Translations under genes and position numbers: made by a program
The notes under the pieces: model-generated
Told to the model about the DNA's origin: nothing
Database searches by the model: none
The model's input: the letters and a program-made list of their open reading frames with translations, nothing else
NCBI RefSeq assembly: GCF_037893015.1
Contig: NC_133666.1
Coordinates: 224,889,258-224,953,257, forward strand
Length of the DNA stretch: 64,000 nucleotides
From: Macrotis lagotis
Taxonomy: Eukaryota; Chordata; Mammalia; Peramelemorphia; Peramelidae
Direction: 5' to 3'
Shown here: positions 50,701 through 55,989 of the stretch, piece by piece
How positions within the stretch are numbered: position 1 is the stretch's first letter
How the letters are laid out: each line of letters begins with the position of its first letter

Positions 50701-51332
50701 CAATGTATACCATGGAAACAATGTAAAGACTGGCAAATTGCCTTCTGTGGGGGGGAGGGAAGTAAAATTAGGGGGGAAAATTGTAAAACTCAAAATAAAT
50801 AAAACCTTTAAAAAAAAGAGTAGCAGTCCTTAAAAAATAAATGTCTTTTGCTGACAAACTGTAACTAGTTGTTACAGCTTGAACCTGTTTTCTAGTTCTT
50901 CTCTCCTCAAAAATGTGAAAAATCCTCTTTTCATGCCAGCTCCTGAATATTTACATATCAGGTTATGACAAGGCAGACACCATGGGTTGTGCATATATTA
51001 GGCACCTAATAAATATTCCTTGAATTGAATTACTGAAACTTTAACAGCATATTATTAACTCAGATTATAAAAAGAGAAGACTTACAAATTTGAATTTGGG
51101 AAGACTGCTCTTACCTGGAAGACTGCTCTTACCTCTAAGGCCAAAAGATAACACAGAAATGCAATTGTTATTTTTCTGTAGTTCTCAATAAATGGAAATC
51201 TGTTCTATGCAAAAAGGAAACAAGAAATCTTAAAATAAAAGTTTTAGTTACATAATTTATACTTACCTGGTACCCATTCCAAATCATCTTCTTTGTAATT
51301 TTTCAGATATCTTTTACTATATCTTTCAATTT
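25761..51332 (-). CDS. POLR3G: POLR3G, RNA polymerase III subunit RPC7 (3' five exons; partial)
   Basis: Five minus-strand exons with consensus splice sites join in one frame: 51332-51267 (66 nt), 48221-48171 (51), 35022-34940 (83), 29913-29776 (138) and 25847-25761 (87 including TAG). They encode about 141 C-terminal residues of roughly 223. Recognised blocks are IERYSKRYLKNYKED, DWRRLPREMMPRKK, DVLKKIE, a Lys/Glu/Asp-rich acidic region (about 46 aa, one exon), and the highly conserved end NDYINSYFEDGDDFG...SDDNMDEATY. RPC7 works with RPC3 and RPC6 in the Pol III initiation subcomplex that opens tRNA and 5S promoters. The paralogue POLR3GL is the main alternative. The tail and the LYSMD3 neighbour favour POLR3G. 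The N-terminal exons and promoter are missing, probably beyond 64 kb. All splice phases agree (1,1,0,0). Confidence 0.94.
25855..26270. other. POLR3G intron, no recognised feature
   Basis: Intronic DNA. No exon or repeat recognised. Confidence 0.4.
26275..26885 (-). mobile_element. RTE/BovB-type LINE ORF2 relic
   Basis: Plus-strand blocks 'tgtccaagggactttcaaga', 'gagtcttctcctgcatcaca', 'gctactggaaaaaccatagc' and 'tttaatttcatggctgcaga' are, on minus, the C-terminal RT region of RTE/BovB elements. Minus-strand translation in pieces gives 'MTSWQIKGEEMEAVSDF' and 'TESWTIRKTES' (family CESWTIKKAE). The frame is broken many times. BovB/RTE elements are known in marsupials and in ruminants and squamates. 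Confidence 0.8.
26971..27113 (-). mobile_element. tRNA-headed CORE-SINE
   Basis: Minus-strand copy with a somewhat diverged core ('gtgacttgcacaagatcaca'). Flanked by 'gattctttttt' at 26965 and again at about 27119. Confidence 0.88.
27130..27590. other. POLR3G intron, no recognised feature
   Basis: Intronic DNA without recognised repeats or exons. Confidence 0.4.
27594..27658 (+). mobile_element. 3'-truncated SINE fragment
   Basis: Only the tRNA-like head is present: 'gggggtagctaggtggatag' to 'gacctgagttcaaatct'. The A box is shortened (the 'cgcagt' is missing) and the core is absent. Confidence 0.75.
27660..28780. other. POLR3G intron, no recognised feature
   Basis: Intronic DNA. Open frames around 28417-28659 on both strands show no coding character and match nothing known to me. 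Confidence 0.4.
28781..28909 (-). mobile_element. tRNA-headed CORE-SINE
   Basis: Minus-strand copy ('gttgcaaggcaatggggtta' to 'agtgctctctccactgct'). The head beyond 'ccactg' is lost at the adjoining (TG)n tract. Confidence 0.88.
28919..28973 (+). repeat. (TG)n microsatellite
   Basis: About 27 uninterrupted TG units, starting where the head of the preceding SINE is truncated. Confidence 0.95.
28974..29770. other. POLR3G intron, no recognised feature
   Basis: Includes an AT-rich 'atatatatta' stretch at about 29695-29755, just 3' (minus strand) of the acidic exon. No repeat family was recognised. Confidence 0.4.
29776..29913 (-). CDS. POLR3G: POLR3G acidic-region exon
   Basis: Minus-strand acceptor 'aatttgtaccag' then GAC TTG GAA; donor GAG|GTACTA at 29776/29775. 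It is exactly 46 codons, phase 0 at both ends. The composition is dominated by Asp, Glu and Lys, with SDEE, DDEDEDDE and SDEEQEE runs. It could be skipped without a frameshift. Confidence 0.93.
30215..30375 (-). mobile_element. MIR/MAR1-like older SINE
   Basis: 'ttatacatgaaaaaaaattg', 'gcaacttgcctagagtcata' and 'tgaactcaggtcttcctgat' are the complement of MIR/MAR1 in order. Confidence 0.7.
30940..31100 (+). mobile_element. MIR-like fragment
   Basis: 'ggggttgaaagacctggatt', 'caaatctcagctctgacatt' and 'atgaggagtaaataagatat' in MIR order with an internal gap. Confidence 0.55.
31101..32105. other. POLR3G intron, no recognised feature
   Basis: AT-rich intronic DNA, with a T run and a short SINE-like 'gcagggca' scrap near 31980. 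No exon recognised. Confidence 0.4.
32110..32295 (-). mobile_element. MIR
   Basis: 'tatcttcacaacaatcttgg', 'ccccattttacagaaaaaga' and 'gaataatttgtccagagtcc' are the complement of the MIR core and 3' end. Confidence 0.65.
32409..32452 (+). repeat. (AC)n microsatellite
   Basis: About 21 AC units directly upstream of an L1 3' fragment. Confidence 0.95.
32490..33015 (+). mobile_element. L1 3' end (older family)
   Basis: Starts in the ORF2 C-terminus ('cagttggggaatgactgaat', then 'gacctacatgaactcatgca' and 'cagaacattgtacacagtaa') and runs through a 3' UTR: 'atactaatatggaaatatat', 'ctacacatgtataaccttta' and a GGGAGG-rich stretch. Shares this 3' UTR with 39826-40250 and 46090-46300, and differs from the L1 type at 4257-4884. 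Confidence 0.8.
33028..33125 (-). mobile_element. L1 3'-terminal fragment, inverted
   Basis: 'ttttccaattacagtattga' and 'aaggttttgaattccaaatt' are the complement of the terminal part of the older L1 3' UTR. It lies tail-to-tail with the preceding fragment. Confidence 0.55.
33163..33303 (-). mobile_element. tRNA-headed CORE-SINE, diverged
   Basis: 'ggtaaggcagtgggtttaag' to 'ccaccagctaccc'. The head has lost 'gtgctctatccactgtg' in part, so the A box is missing. Confidence 0.85.
33304..34665. other. POLR3G intron, no recognised feature
   Basis: About 1.3 kb of intronic DNA without a recognised repeat. It holds short open frames (for example 33881-34096) lacking any known domain. Confidence 0.4.
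34670..34827 (-). mobile_element. tRNA-headed CORE-SINE
   Basis: Full minus-strand copy ending 'gccacttagctgcccc', about 110 bp from a POLR3G exon donor. An (TTTA)n/(GTTA)n-like tail lies at 34656-34680. Confidence 0.92.
34940..35022 (-). CDS. POLR3G: POLR3G middle exon (28 codons)
   Basis: Minus-strand acceptor 'gttttacattag' then CAGGTCCC; donor GAG|GTAAGT at 34940/34939. With the G carried from the previous exon it encodes AGPKGQKTKG...DVLKKIE. This is the Lys/Gly-rich linker plus the DVLKK motif of RPC7. Confidence 0.93.
35130..35430 (-). mobile_element. MIR-like relic followed by an L2-tail scrap
   Basis: 'gcacttttaaacacattcat', 'ccctattttaaagccaagga' and 'tttcagagctctcatgtagt' suggest a decayed minus-strand MIR. 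'agatatttattaagtatcta' near 35400 suggests an L2 tail on +. Both are weak. Confidence 0.4.
35670..35824 (+). mobile_element. tRNA-headed CORE-SINE
   Basis: Complete copy with an exact 18-bp target-site duplication, 'tcaaatctccaagcatga', at 35652-35669 and 35825-35842. The 3' end lacks 'cacttaaccccatt' ('gcaagccttgcgaaacaaaa'). Confidence 0.96.
35843..36480. other. POLR3G intron, no recognised feature
   Basis: AT-rich intronic DNA with no recognised repeat or exon. Confidence 0.4.
36485..36573 (+). mobile_element. L2 3'-end fragment
   Basis: 'tagactataaactcattgca', 'agtagggatcatttcattcc' and 'cagccccagcacttaggaaa' follow the L2 3' terminus. The last 21 bp form the left arm of the hairpin described next. 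Confidence 0.65.
36553..36621. repeat. Near-perfect 69-bp inverted repeat (hairpin)
   Basis: The left arm, 36553-36573 (gaaaatgcctggttcttagg + t), is exactly complementary to 36601-36621. Pairing resumes after one mismatch for 7 more bp (36575-36581 with 36593-36599, GT against AC). The loop is 11 nt (36582-36592). 28 of 29 arm positions pair. Confidence 0.95.
36630..37310. other. POLR3G intron, no recognised feature
   Basis: AT-rich intronic DNA. No exon or repeat recognised. Confidence 0.4.
37312..38785 (+). mobile_element. L1 5' UTR and ORF1 fragment
   Basis: Starts with the typical L1 5' end 'gggggtggagccaagatggc'. A GC-richer 5' UTR runs to 38001. ORF1 begins at ATG 38002 (MSKQGKKGNT...), continues with a long coiled coil (KKDFENQMRELEEKLGKE; heptad-like KSKIGQMEKEIRKLSEEN) and reaches the RRM start (RLRKDNLKITGIPES). 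At least two frameshifts (A runs near 38236 and 38505) split it, and it stops at 38717. ORF2 is absent. The sequence becomes unrelated after about 38785. Confidence 0.85.
38786..39006 (+). other. Unassigned sequence ending in a poly-A run, attached to L1 fragment
   Basis: About 210 bp not recognised as L1, ending in 14 A residues (38993-39006). The A tail suggests that this and possibly the L1 piece were retroposed together, but no target-site duplication was found. Confidence 0.35.
39174..39323 (+). mobile_element. tRNA-headed CORE-SINE, diverged
   Basis: Older copy ('agggcagctaggtggagcag', later 'gctgtatgaccctgaacaag'). An exact 11-bp target-site duplication, 'ttttatgtcta', lies at 39163-39173 and 39324-39334. 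Confidence 0.92.
39386..39561 (+). mobile_element. tRNA-headed CORE-SINE
   Basis: Complete copy with an (AAAT/TATA)-rich tail. An exact 9-bp target-site duplication, 'tattctcag', lies at 39377-39385 and 39562-39570. Confidence 0.94.
39826..40250 (+). mobile_element. L1 3' end (older family)
   Basis: 'gaactgatgctgagtggagt', 'gagcagaaccaagaaacctt', 'ttctaaacaacttgtgatgg', then a 3' UTR 'atgactaatatggaaatgtg' with a GGAAGGGAAGGAGG tract. Same 3' family as 32490-33015. Confidence 0.8.
40454..40500 (+). repeat. (CA)n microsatellite
   Basis: About 22 CA units. Confidence 0.95.
40501..40700 (+). mobile_element. L2 LINE ORF2 fragment
   Basis: 'tagggctctgcctcagaccc', 'ctctataccactacacttgg', 'tgatctcattagctctcatg' and 'actattatctctatgcagaa' follow the L2 RT region around the QGSVLGPLLF...LGDLIS blocks. 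Confidence 0.75.
40900..41130 (+). mobile_element. MIR/MAR1-like older SINE
   Basis: 'ctgagcaaggtatttcattt', 'gtttactcatccgtaaagtg', 'tctcagatggttgtgaggtt' and 'ctggaacatagtaggcacta' in order. Confidence 0.7.
41170..41500 (+). mobile_element. L2 3' end plus a second L2 fragment
   Basis: 'gattaggatatgagttcctt', 'gagagcagacactgtcttgc' and 'acagtgctttgcacatcgta' are an L2 tail. From about 41370, 'tctccaaaggcatctcaaaa' and 'aaaacagaagtgatcttttc' match the internal ORF2 block, so two L2 pieces adjoin. Confidence 0.65.
41557..41704 (+). mobile_element. tRNA-headed CORE-SINE
   Basis: Complete copy ('ggggtggctaggtggtgcag' to 'gccttgcaaaaaccttaaa'). Its A tail continues as a (GA)n tract. Confidence 0.93.
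41706..41752 (+). repeat. (GA)n microsatellite in SINE tail
   Basis: About 22 AG units directly attached to the tail of the SINE at 41557-41704. Confidence 0.95.
41926..42101 (+). mobile_element. tRNA-headed CORE-SINE, near-consensus
   Basis: Very well preserved copy with an A/C-rich tail. An exact 13-bp target-site duplication, 'taacaatgaaaat', lies at 41913-41925 and 42102-42114. Confidence 0.96.
42365..42530 (+). mobile_element. MIR-like fragment
   Basis: 'aaccaggatgatctggattt', 'ccctgagcctcaatttcttc' resemble the MIR core. The 3' part is degraded. Confidence 0.45.
42531..44110. other. POLR3G intron, no recognised feature
   Basis: About 1.6 kb of intronic DNA with only weak repeat traces. 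Short open frames have no recognisable domain. Confidence 0.4.
44130..44300 (+). mobile_element. MAR1 3' part
   Basis: 'agtttcctcatctataaaaa', 'tctgccaagaaaaaccccaa' and 'gagtcatagagtcagatatg' followed by 'gactgagtaacaac' are the 3' half of MAR1 (longer than MIR). Confidence 0.75.
44438..44650 (+). mobile_element. MAR1/MIR-like SINE
   Basis: 'ccttggagtcaggaagacat', 'gtttcctcatctgtaaaatg', 'agggttgctgtgaagaccaa' and 'gagataatatttgtaaagta' in MIR order. Confidence 0.75.
44651..45165. other. POLR3G intron, no recognised feature
   Basis: Intronic DNA with a MIR-like scrap ('gaaggcaatactagggtgtt') but nothing firm. Confidence 0.35.
45171..45326 (+). mobile_element. tRNA-headed CORE-SINE
   Basis: Complete copy from 'agggcagctaggtggcacag' to 'gccttgcaaaaacttaaa' plus a poly-A tail. 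One extra G in 'ccttggggcaagcc'. Confidence 0.94.
45330..46085. other. POLR3G intron, no recognised feature
   Basis: Contains a short (CT)n/(GT)n run at about 45403-45427 and a run of 9 G near 45940. No exon recognised. Confidence 0.4.
46090..46300 (+). mobile_element. L1 3' UTR fragment (older family)
   Basis: 'atatggctaatatgggaatg', 'cacatgtataaatgatcata' and 'gagagaaggagagaaccaaa' match the 3' UTR of the L1 copies at 32490-33015 and 39826-40250. Ends in an A-rich tail. Confidence 0.65.
46301..47040. other. POLR3G intron, no recognised feature
   Basis: AT-rich intronic DNA. A short MIR-tail-like block, 'gagatgacttccaattctga', lies near 46490. Confidence 0.4.
47050..47302 (-). mobile_element. 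MAR1 SINE, nearly full length
   Basis: Complement of MAR1: 'aacttttcatgaccccattt', 'acatttccttctccagctca', 'acagatgaggaaactgagac', 'aactgacttgcccagggtca' and 'aagccacctagctgccca'. This family is longer than the young SINE but shares its tRNA-like head. Confidence 0.88.
47340..47600 (+). mobile_element. MIR
   Basis: 'tgtggatctgggcaagtctc', 'aaaagatcaatgggatcatt' and 'gaaatgctttacaaatcttg' in MIR order. Confidence 0.65.
47800..47945 (+). mobile_element. MIR
   Basis: 'gacttgggttcaagtcctgc', 'gctagctatgtgaccttgga' and 'taggtcacttaagctctcaa' form a clear MIR head and core. Confidence 0.75.
48171..48221 (-). CDS. POLR3G: POLR3G exon encoding DWRRLPREMMPR
   Basis: Minus-strand acceptor 'ctctgtctctgaatcag' then ATTGGAGAAG; donor AAAAG|GTAGGA at 48171/48170. 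The 51-nt exon carries split codons at both ends (phase 1 in, phase 1 out) and encodes the strongly conserved WRRLPREMMPR motif of RPC7. Confidence 0.94.
48222..49040. other. POLR3G intron, no recognised feature
   Basis: Intronic DNA. No repeat or exon recognised. Confidence 0.4.
49137..49322. mobile_element. hAT-type MITE-like relic, second copy
   Basis: Starts 'ggggttcctaacctggagtc' and ends 'aaaaaagcttaagaaaccct', giving inverted termini of about 14 bp with mismatches. Same family as 19545-19761. No clean 8-bp target duplication is left. Confidence 0.6.
49649..49796 (+). mobile_element. tRNA-headed CORE-SINE
   Basis: Copy with a short deletion after 'agagcatggg' (the 'ccctggag' region). 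Target-site duplication: 'agtggcagtcctta' (49635-49648) and 'agtggcaggcctta' (49797-49810). The right copy is at the same time the left flank of the L1 at 49811-50817. Confidence 0.94.
49811..50817 (+). mobile_element. 5'-truncated L1 (ORF2 C-terminus and 3' UTR)
   Basis: Contains the L1 ORF2 C-terminal region: 'FTDEEIKSIHSHMKNCSKSL', a 'TLLHCWWSCELIQPFW' block (zinc-knuckle-like region, family TLLHCWWDC), 'IPFDPTIPLLDLYPEE' and '[12 protein letters not shown]'. An internal deletion lies after 'EIQIKAS', and frameshifts follow. The 3' UTR is the same as at 4257-4884 and 12318-13009. Target-site duplication: 'agtggcaggcctta' (49797-49810) and 'agtagcagtcctta' (50819-50832). Confidence 0.92.
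50930..51035 (+). mobile_element. L2/MIR tail fragment
   Basis: 'acaaggcagacaccatgggt', 'tattaggcacctaataaata' and 'ttccttgaattgaattac' resemble an L2-type 3' end. Confidence 0.45.
51099..51134 (-). repeat. Exact 18-bp tandem duplication with splice-donor-like core
   Basis: The unit 'ggaagactgctcttacct' is repeated exactly (51099-51116 and 51117-51134). On minus each unit contains AG|GTAAGAGC, a strong 5' splice-site match. It lies 133 bp downstream of the real POLR3G donor at 51267/51266. Confidence 0.95.
51267..51332 (-). CDS. POLR3G: POLR3G exon encoding IERYSKRYLKNYKED
   Basis: Minus-strand acceptor 'ttctatcttgtttctag' then AAATTGAAAG; donor CCAG|GTAAGT at 51267/51266. The 66-nt exon begins with the last two bases of a codon. 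It is the most 5' POLR3G exon recognised in the window. Confidence 0.93.
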
Positions 51333-51344
51333 CTAGAAACAAGA

Positions 51345-51982
51345 TAGAAAATATCCATTAGCATAAAACAACTTAATTAAAAAATGCATTTTACAAGCCT
51401 GATTTCAGTTCAAATTTATTCTTATTGAATGCACTGAATATCCCCTCATTTCTTAGATTTTTTCCTAATATATTAAAGTAAATATTTCTATGTACATACA
51501 GATCAAGTAGCTTTATTCCTGCCCTACCACAATGACTCTAAAAATCAGAAATTTTTAAGAGTTCAAAGAAACTTCAGAGATCCCCTAATTTTACACATTA
51601 AAAAAACTAAAACCAAAAGAATATTATACATTACCTGCTCGGGATAAAAAAGTCAGGCATAGAACTCACAAATCTAGATTTACAAATCCTGTCTTTTCCT
51701 TACTTTATGTCTCCATATTTATAAAATTAATTTGTTAATTAATCAATTAATAATAATGAATTTTCTTTTCCTCTTATCTACCCTCAAGGTTGAAAAAGAA
51801 AAATAAATGTAAACCACTTTTTAACAAATATACAATCAAGCAAAATAATTTCCCACAACTGAACAAGACTAAAAAATATGACTCATTTTGCATCCTTAAT
51901 GGATCATCTCACTGTCAAAAGGTGGAGGGAAACATGTTTCATCATCAGTTATCTGGAATCATGGTTGGTAGTTGGATTATAA
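51345..51982. other. POLR3G upstream intron, no recognised feature
   Basis: AT-rich DNA with no exon or clear repeat. Confidence 0.4.
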
Positions 51983-51996
51983 TTCTTCAGTCTTTT

Positions 51997-52148
51997 TTTT
52001 TAGGTTTTTGCAAGGCAATGGGATTAAGTGGCTTGCCCAAGGCCACACAGTTAGGTGTAATTACTAAGTGTCTGAGGCTGGATCTGAACTCAGGTACTCC
52101 TGGCTCCAGGGCCAGTGCTCTGTCCACTGTGTCACCTACCCACCCCTA
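51997..52148 (-). mobile_element. tRNA-headed CORE-SINE
   Basis: Complete minus-strand copy ('taggtttttgcaaggcaatg' to 'gtcacctacccacccc'). Target-site duplication 'ttcttcagtcttt' at about 51983-51995 and 52150-52162. Confidence 0.93.
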
Positions 52149-52164
52149 TTTCTTCAGTCTTTCA

Positions 52165-52930
52165 ATGTTATTTGTTTTTATGTTGTTATTGTAATTGGAT
52201 AAATTATCATCCTATTTTTGCTCACTTTACTGCAATGACTCATATAAACCTTTCCAGAGCTTCTCTGATAATGTCCTTTTCACAGTTTTTTCCAGCTCAA
52301 TAATATTCTATTACATTTATAAACACTAATTTGTCCAGTTATTCTCCACTGGTTGGATCCTTTCCCACTTTAAAAATATAGTTTATTATTTTATTTTACT
52401 TCTACTAAATTCATCACACTAACTAGGCATCTAATAAGTAAAGACCCTAAACTAGATGCTACAAATACAAAGATGAATAATACTTCTACTTTCAAGGAGC
52501 CTGACATCTAGTAGCATCTAGGTTTTTTGTTTTCTTTCATCTCTCTTGGATATGGACCCAATAGTGTAATCCTTGAGGTAATCCAATTTTTATCCAATAT
52601 AGTAACTTTTGGAGCCTAGTTCCAAATTGCTTTCTTAAATGACTATTCTAATTCATAGCTCCACCAAGAGTGCATTAATGTGCCTGCTCTCCTATAGTAC
52701 CTTCAGTATTTGTCATTTTCCTTTTTTATCAACTATATAACTAAGTCTGATGGGTGTGAGATAAAACCTCAGAATTGGTTTAATTTACATTTTTCAGATG
52801 CCTAGTGTCTTGAAATTTTTTCCTCACATGAATGTTGATAGTTTGGATTTCTATCTTTCAAAATTGTCTTGATCATTCTTACTAATTTGAGATCCTTACC
52901 AGCAAAACTTAGCATAAGGATTTCCCCCAA
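52165..52930 (-). mobile_element. Old L1 ORF2 relic with an L2 piece
   Basis: 'agctccaccaagagtgcatt', 'aatgtgcctgctctcctata', 'gtgagataaaacctcagaat' and 'tttacatttttcagatgcct' are the complement of the L1 ORF2 C-terminal region. 52400-52515 ('tagatgctacaaatacaaag', 'tttcaaggagcctgacatct') looks like an inserted L2 tail. Confidence 0.65.
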
Positions 52931-54225
52931 GATTCCATGTATTCTGTCACTATTCCATATAGCCTATCTTAAACAGTTTATAAAGTATAATTAACAGAAT
53001 CAGTTTCATTTTCAAAGAATTTATTACTCAAATCATGACTGTACCTTTCTTCAGATAGATAGAATAACTTTAATAAGTATCTGTTTGGAATTTTCACTGA
53101 TCCCAATGAAGGAAGATCCAGAAAATCAGAGCAGAGATAAACACTGAAAACATGTTGCAAAATAACAGAGAAACCAAGACCTGGCCTCTTCAAGAATCCA
53201 GTCATTCATATCCTCAAATTCCCTTGCCTTCAGAAACCTTGAGTATCTTTAATTTTTCCCTCAATCACCCAACAAGCAATCAATTCCACAGTTCTGTCAA
53301 TGCTGCTCTTAAGTCTGTAGAATTCATTTCTTTCTCTCTAAATCCATGGATACTATCCTAGTTCAGGCTCCCATTACAATCTCTTGCATATAACTATGGT
53401 TAAAAACTAGCCTCCTGGTCTCTTCCTTCTTCCCATTCATTGTACTCATGATGGGTATTTTGACTTCTAAATCAAATGCTCTGTTGTGAGAAACCTAGCT
53501 CTGTGGGATTGAAGAGCACTGTCCCTCTGATTTTATAGGGTTTTTTTAATCCAGATCTCAGGAGTCACCCTGTATTCCAATGACAAATACTTCCTCTTTA
53601 GTCAAACTTTGTAGGCTAAAGGAAAGAAAACTTTTAACAAATCTTTATCCCTTCTCACTCCATTTAAATATGGGTATATCTTGTTCTGGGAAAAGAGCTA
53701 CCCCTGAAGACCCCAGTCTCTCTTTTAGAAAGGACAACTGACAGCAAGTTTAAATAAGCAAAACTCATTTTTATAGGAGCAATCCCAGCTACTATCCACA
53801 ATAGTCTGCCTCATCTATGTTTTCTGATATCCTCCTGACCACAGCCTTCCCACACTTCCTTCAATTCTCCTCTCAATATCTCTAGTCCATCTGCTATAGA
53901 GACTCATTCCTGCTTGAGTTTCTACAACTACTTATTGGACCAAGTCTTCAACTATCCCTTTGCTTCAATTATCTATTTTTTCACCTACCATCTAGGCCAC
54001 ATATTTATCTGAATCAATCAGGTCATTCTAAGTCTCTGAAATTTCTTATCTTGATCTTCTATTTACATAATTAAACCCTATCATAGACAGCTAATCCTGA
54101 CTATTCACTCTTGGGGCCTGAATATCTAAAGGTACACCTAGGTGTCTAGCAAGGCAAGGTCATCCACCTCTTCCTATTCTTTCTCCAATTATCCCAAGTA
54201 ACTGCAAGAAAAATTCAATTATTTA
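52931..54225. other. Upstream POLR3G intron or flank; weak L2 traces
   Basis: C/T-rich parts around 53350-53450 and 53780-54060 resemble eroded L2 ('cttccttcaattctcctctc'), but not firmly. No exon recognised. Confidence 0.35.
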
Positions 54226-54229
54226 GGGT

Positions 54230-54586
54230 GTAAGACCCTGAGTATCAAAACCTGTGAACTTTTGCCTGAATGCCTGTAAGATCCTGGGTGTGGAAACCTG
54301 TGAACTTTTGCCTAAATTCTGCTCCTAAGTTTCTGCCTGGTCATCTATGGGACCATGCAATGGGGGATCCTCCCCGAGGACCTGCATTCAATGATAACTC
54401 ACTATCTCAAGACAACCAGCAGATGCTTGGAACTCCCCTACTAAACAATATATAAGGTCTCTCCTCACTTTACTTGGGGTTCCAGGATCCTAGCCCTGTC
54501 CTAGGATGGAACCTTAGCTCGAGCTAGTTTAATAAACCCTTGCTATTCTCTGTTCCATAATTGGGGACTTTTCTCAGACCTTAACA
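54230..54586 (+). mobile_element. Solo LTR, 4-bp target duplication (gammaretrovirus-like class)
   Basis: 357 bp bounded by TG...CA (TGTAAGACCC...CCTTAACA) and an exact 4-bp duplication AGGG at 54226-54229 and 54587-54590. U3 starts with a degenerate tandem repeat (period 45: 54230-54272 and 54275-54316, sharing 'aacctgtgaacttttgcct'). A TATA-like 'aatatataagg' lies at 54448-54458 and AATAAA at 54531-54536. No internal proviral sequence flanks it, so it is a recombination remnant. The 4-bp duplication and layout fit class I ERVs. Confidence 0.88.
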
Positions 54587-54590
54587 AGGG

Positions 54591-55075
54591 CCATGGTTAA
54601 TACATTTGAATTGAATGATGTTACAGCGCTCTAAGCTAAACGTAATAGAAGATACAAATTTTAGAGAAAATGAAATCTCTTATGGCATTTATAGTATGGT
54701 AAAACGATAAGAGAGATCACTACTCATAGCATTTCTGTTTATGCATATTACAAAAGTGCAGAACAAAGCTAATTGAGATCTAAGGGGAAATTGTAATATT
54801 AGACAAGTGAGTTAGAGTTTTCTCCAGGTAGCATCTGATTTGGGGAGGAAGTAAGCAGATGAAAATAGGGAAGAATATTCCAGGAATAAGGAACAAGAGC
54901 AGAGTCATGGAAGGTGGTAAAAGGCCAGGAATATTCAAGGGCAAGGGATGTAGCAAACAGTTTACTTCAGCTGAATCAAATAGTATATAGAAGGAATAAA
55001 ATGAAATTTAGAAAGAAAAGATAAGACAGTACAACATTATGGTAGGCCTTGAATGTCAAATATACTTCTATTTTA
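54591..55075. other. No recognised feature
   Basis: Intron or upstream flank of POLR3G, with no recognised repeat or exon. Confidence 0.35.
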
Positions 55076-55079
55076 CTCA

Positions 55080-55430
55080 TACTGATCCCTCCCCATAGAA
55101 TACATTTTCTTCCAGTCTTCTTAAAAAAAAAAAAAAAACAAAGCCACTGATACATATCCTTTAAGATTCAGCTCAAATTCATCTTGCTTCCTGAAGAGCT
55201 GTTTGATCCCTTCAGCCAAAAGTATCTCCTCCCTCCTCTGAAAGGCCATAGCAATTTGTACCTCTTTCAAACATTTAACATGTGTGCAATCTATTATACA
55301 AAAAAGAATATGGTATCCCCCTGAATCTAATTCTCAGTTTCTTGAAGTCAAGGATCACACCTCATGGATTTCTTTAGCCCTCCTCATAGAACCATTTTCT
55401 ACTGGTGTTTTAACTTATACTCACAAACAG
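55080..55430 (+). mobile_element. L2-like 3' relic
   Basis: 'aagattcagctcaaattcat', 'cttgcttcctgaagagctgt', 'cagtttcttgaagtcaagga' and 'catggatttctttagccctc' follow the L2/CR1 3' region. Interrupted by an A run at 55123-55138. Confidence 0.55.
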
Positions 55431-55439
55431 TTGAATACA

Positions 55440-55985
55440 TGAAATCAACCCAAAAGTCAAGTTAATTTGTTTTGTTTTGTTTTCAAATGCAAACATTTAT
55501 TAGAAATCAAGCCACAATAATGAACTTCGAGTAGCTATATTTTAAAAAAATTAAACATACTGGCTATAATGTTTCTCGTGATTACAAAGCACATGTAACA
55601 TTAGGATGCATTACTTTTTCATTCATTTCTTAGCTTTTTTAAGTCTTTCAGATGGAAGAAACAAAAAAGCAAATGCATTTTTAATACTAATGGAATGGGA
55701 TATTTCTATGTACTTTCATCATCATATTTTAATGATGGTATGTTTGCAAATACAAGGATGATATTGATTTCTCTAACTACAACAATGAAAGAAGAAACTA
55801 AGATCAATACACTATGACTAAACTAGCTGTTCAGAAGAAGCCTTTAGGTATTTATGAGACACTCACAACTCCCCTTTAAATTATTGTTGCAAGAATAAAG
55901 TGCTCATTACCATCAATAACCACACACTATGGTCAACTGAAGGTCTGCAAAAAAGGAAGGGTTTGTTTCTGGTCTTAAATGCAAG
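55440..55985. other. No recognised feature
   Basis: Starts with '(ttttg)n'-like sequence and a 'tttatt' on plus near 55496. It looks like unique DNA. Confidence 0.35.
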
Positions 55986-55989
55986 CTAC

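Noticed and set aside
52978..53205. Upstream POLR3G exon, because the minus-strand frame contains 'SEERYSHDL', reminiscent of the PEER/IERYS region.
   Set aside because: The flanking residues do not match the expected RPC7 block (LKQEL...MPYFIETPEE), and the IERYS motif is already encoded by the exon at 51267-51332.
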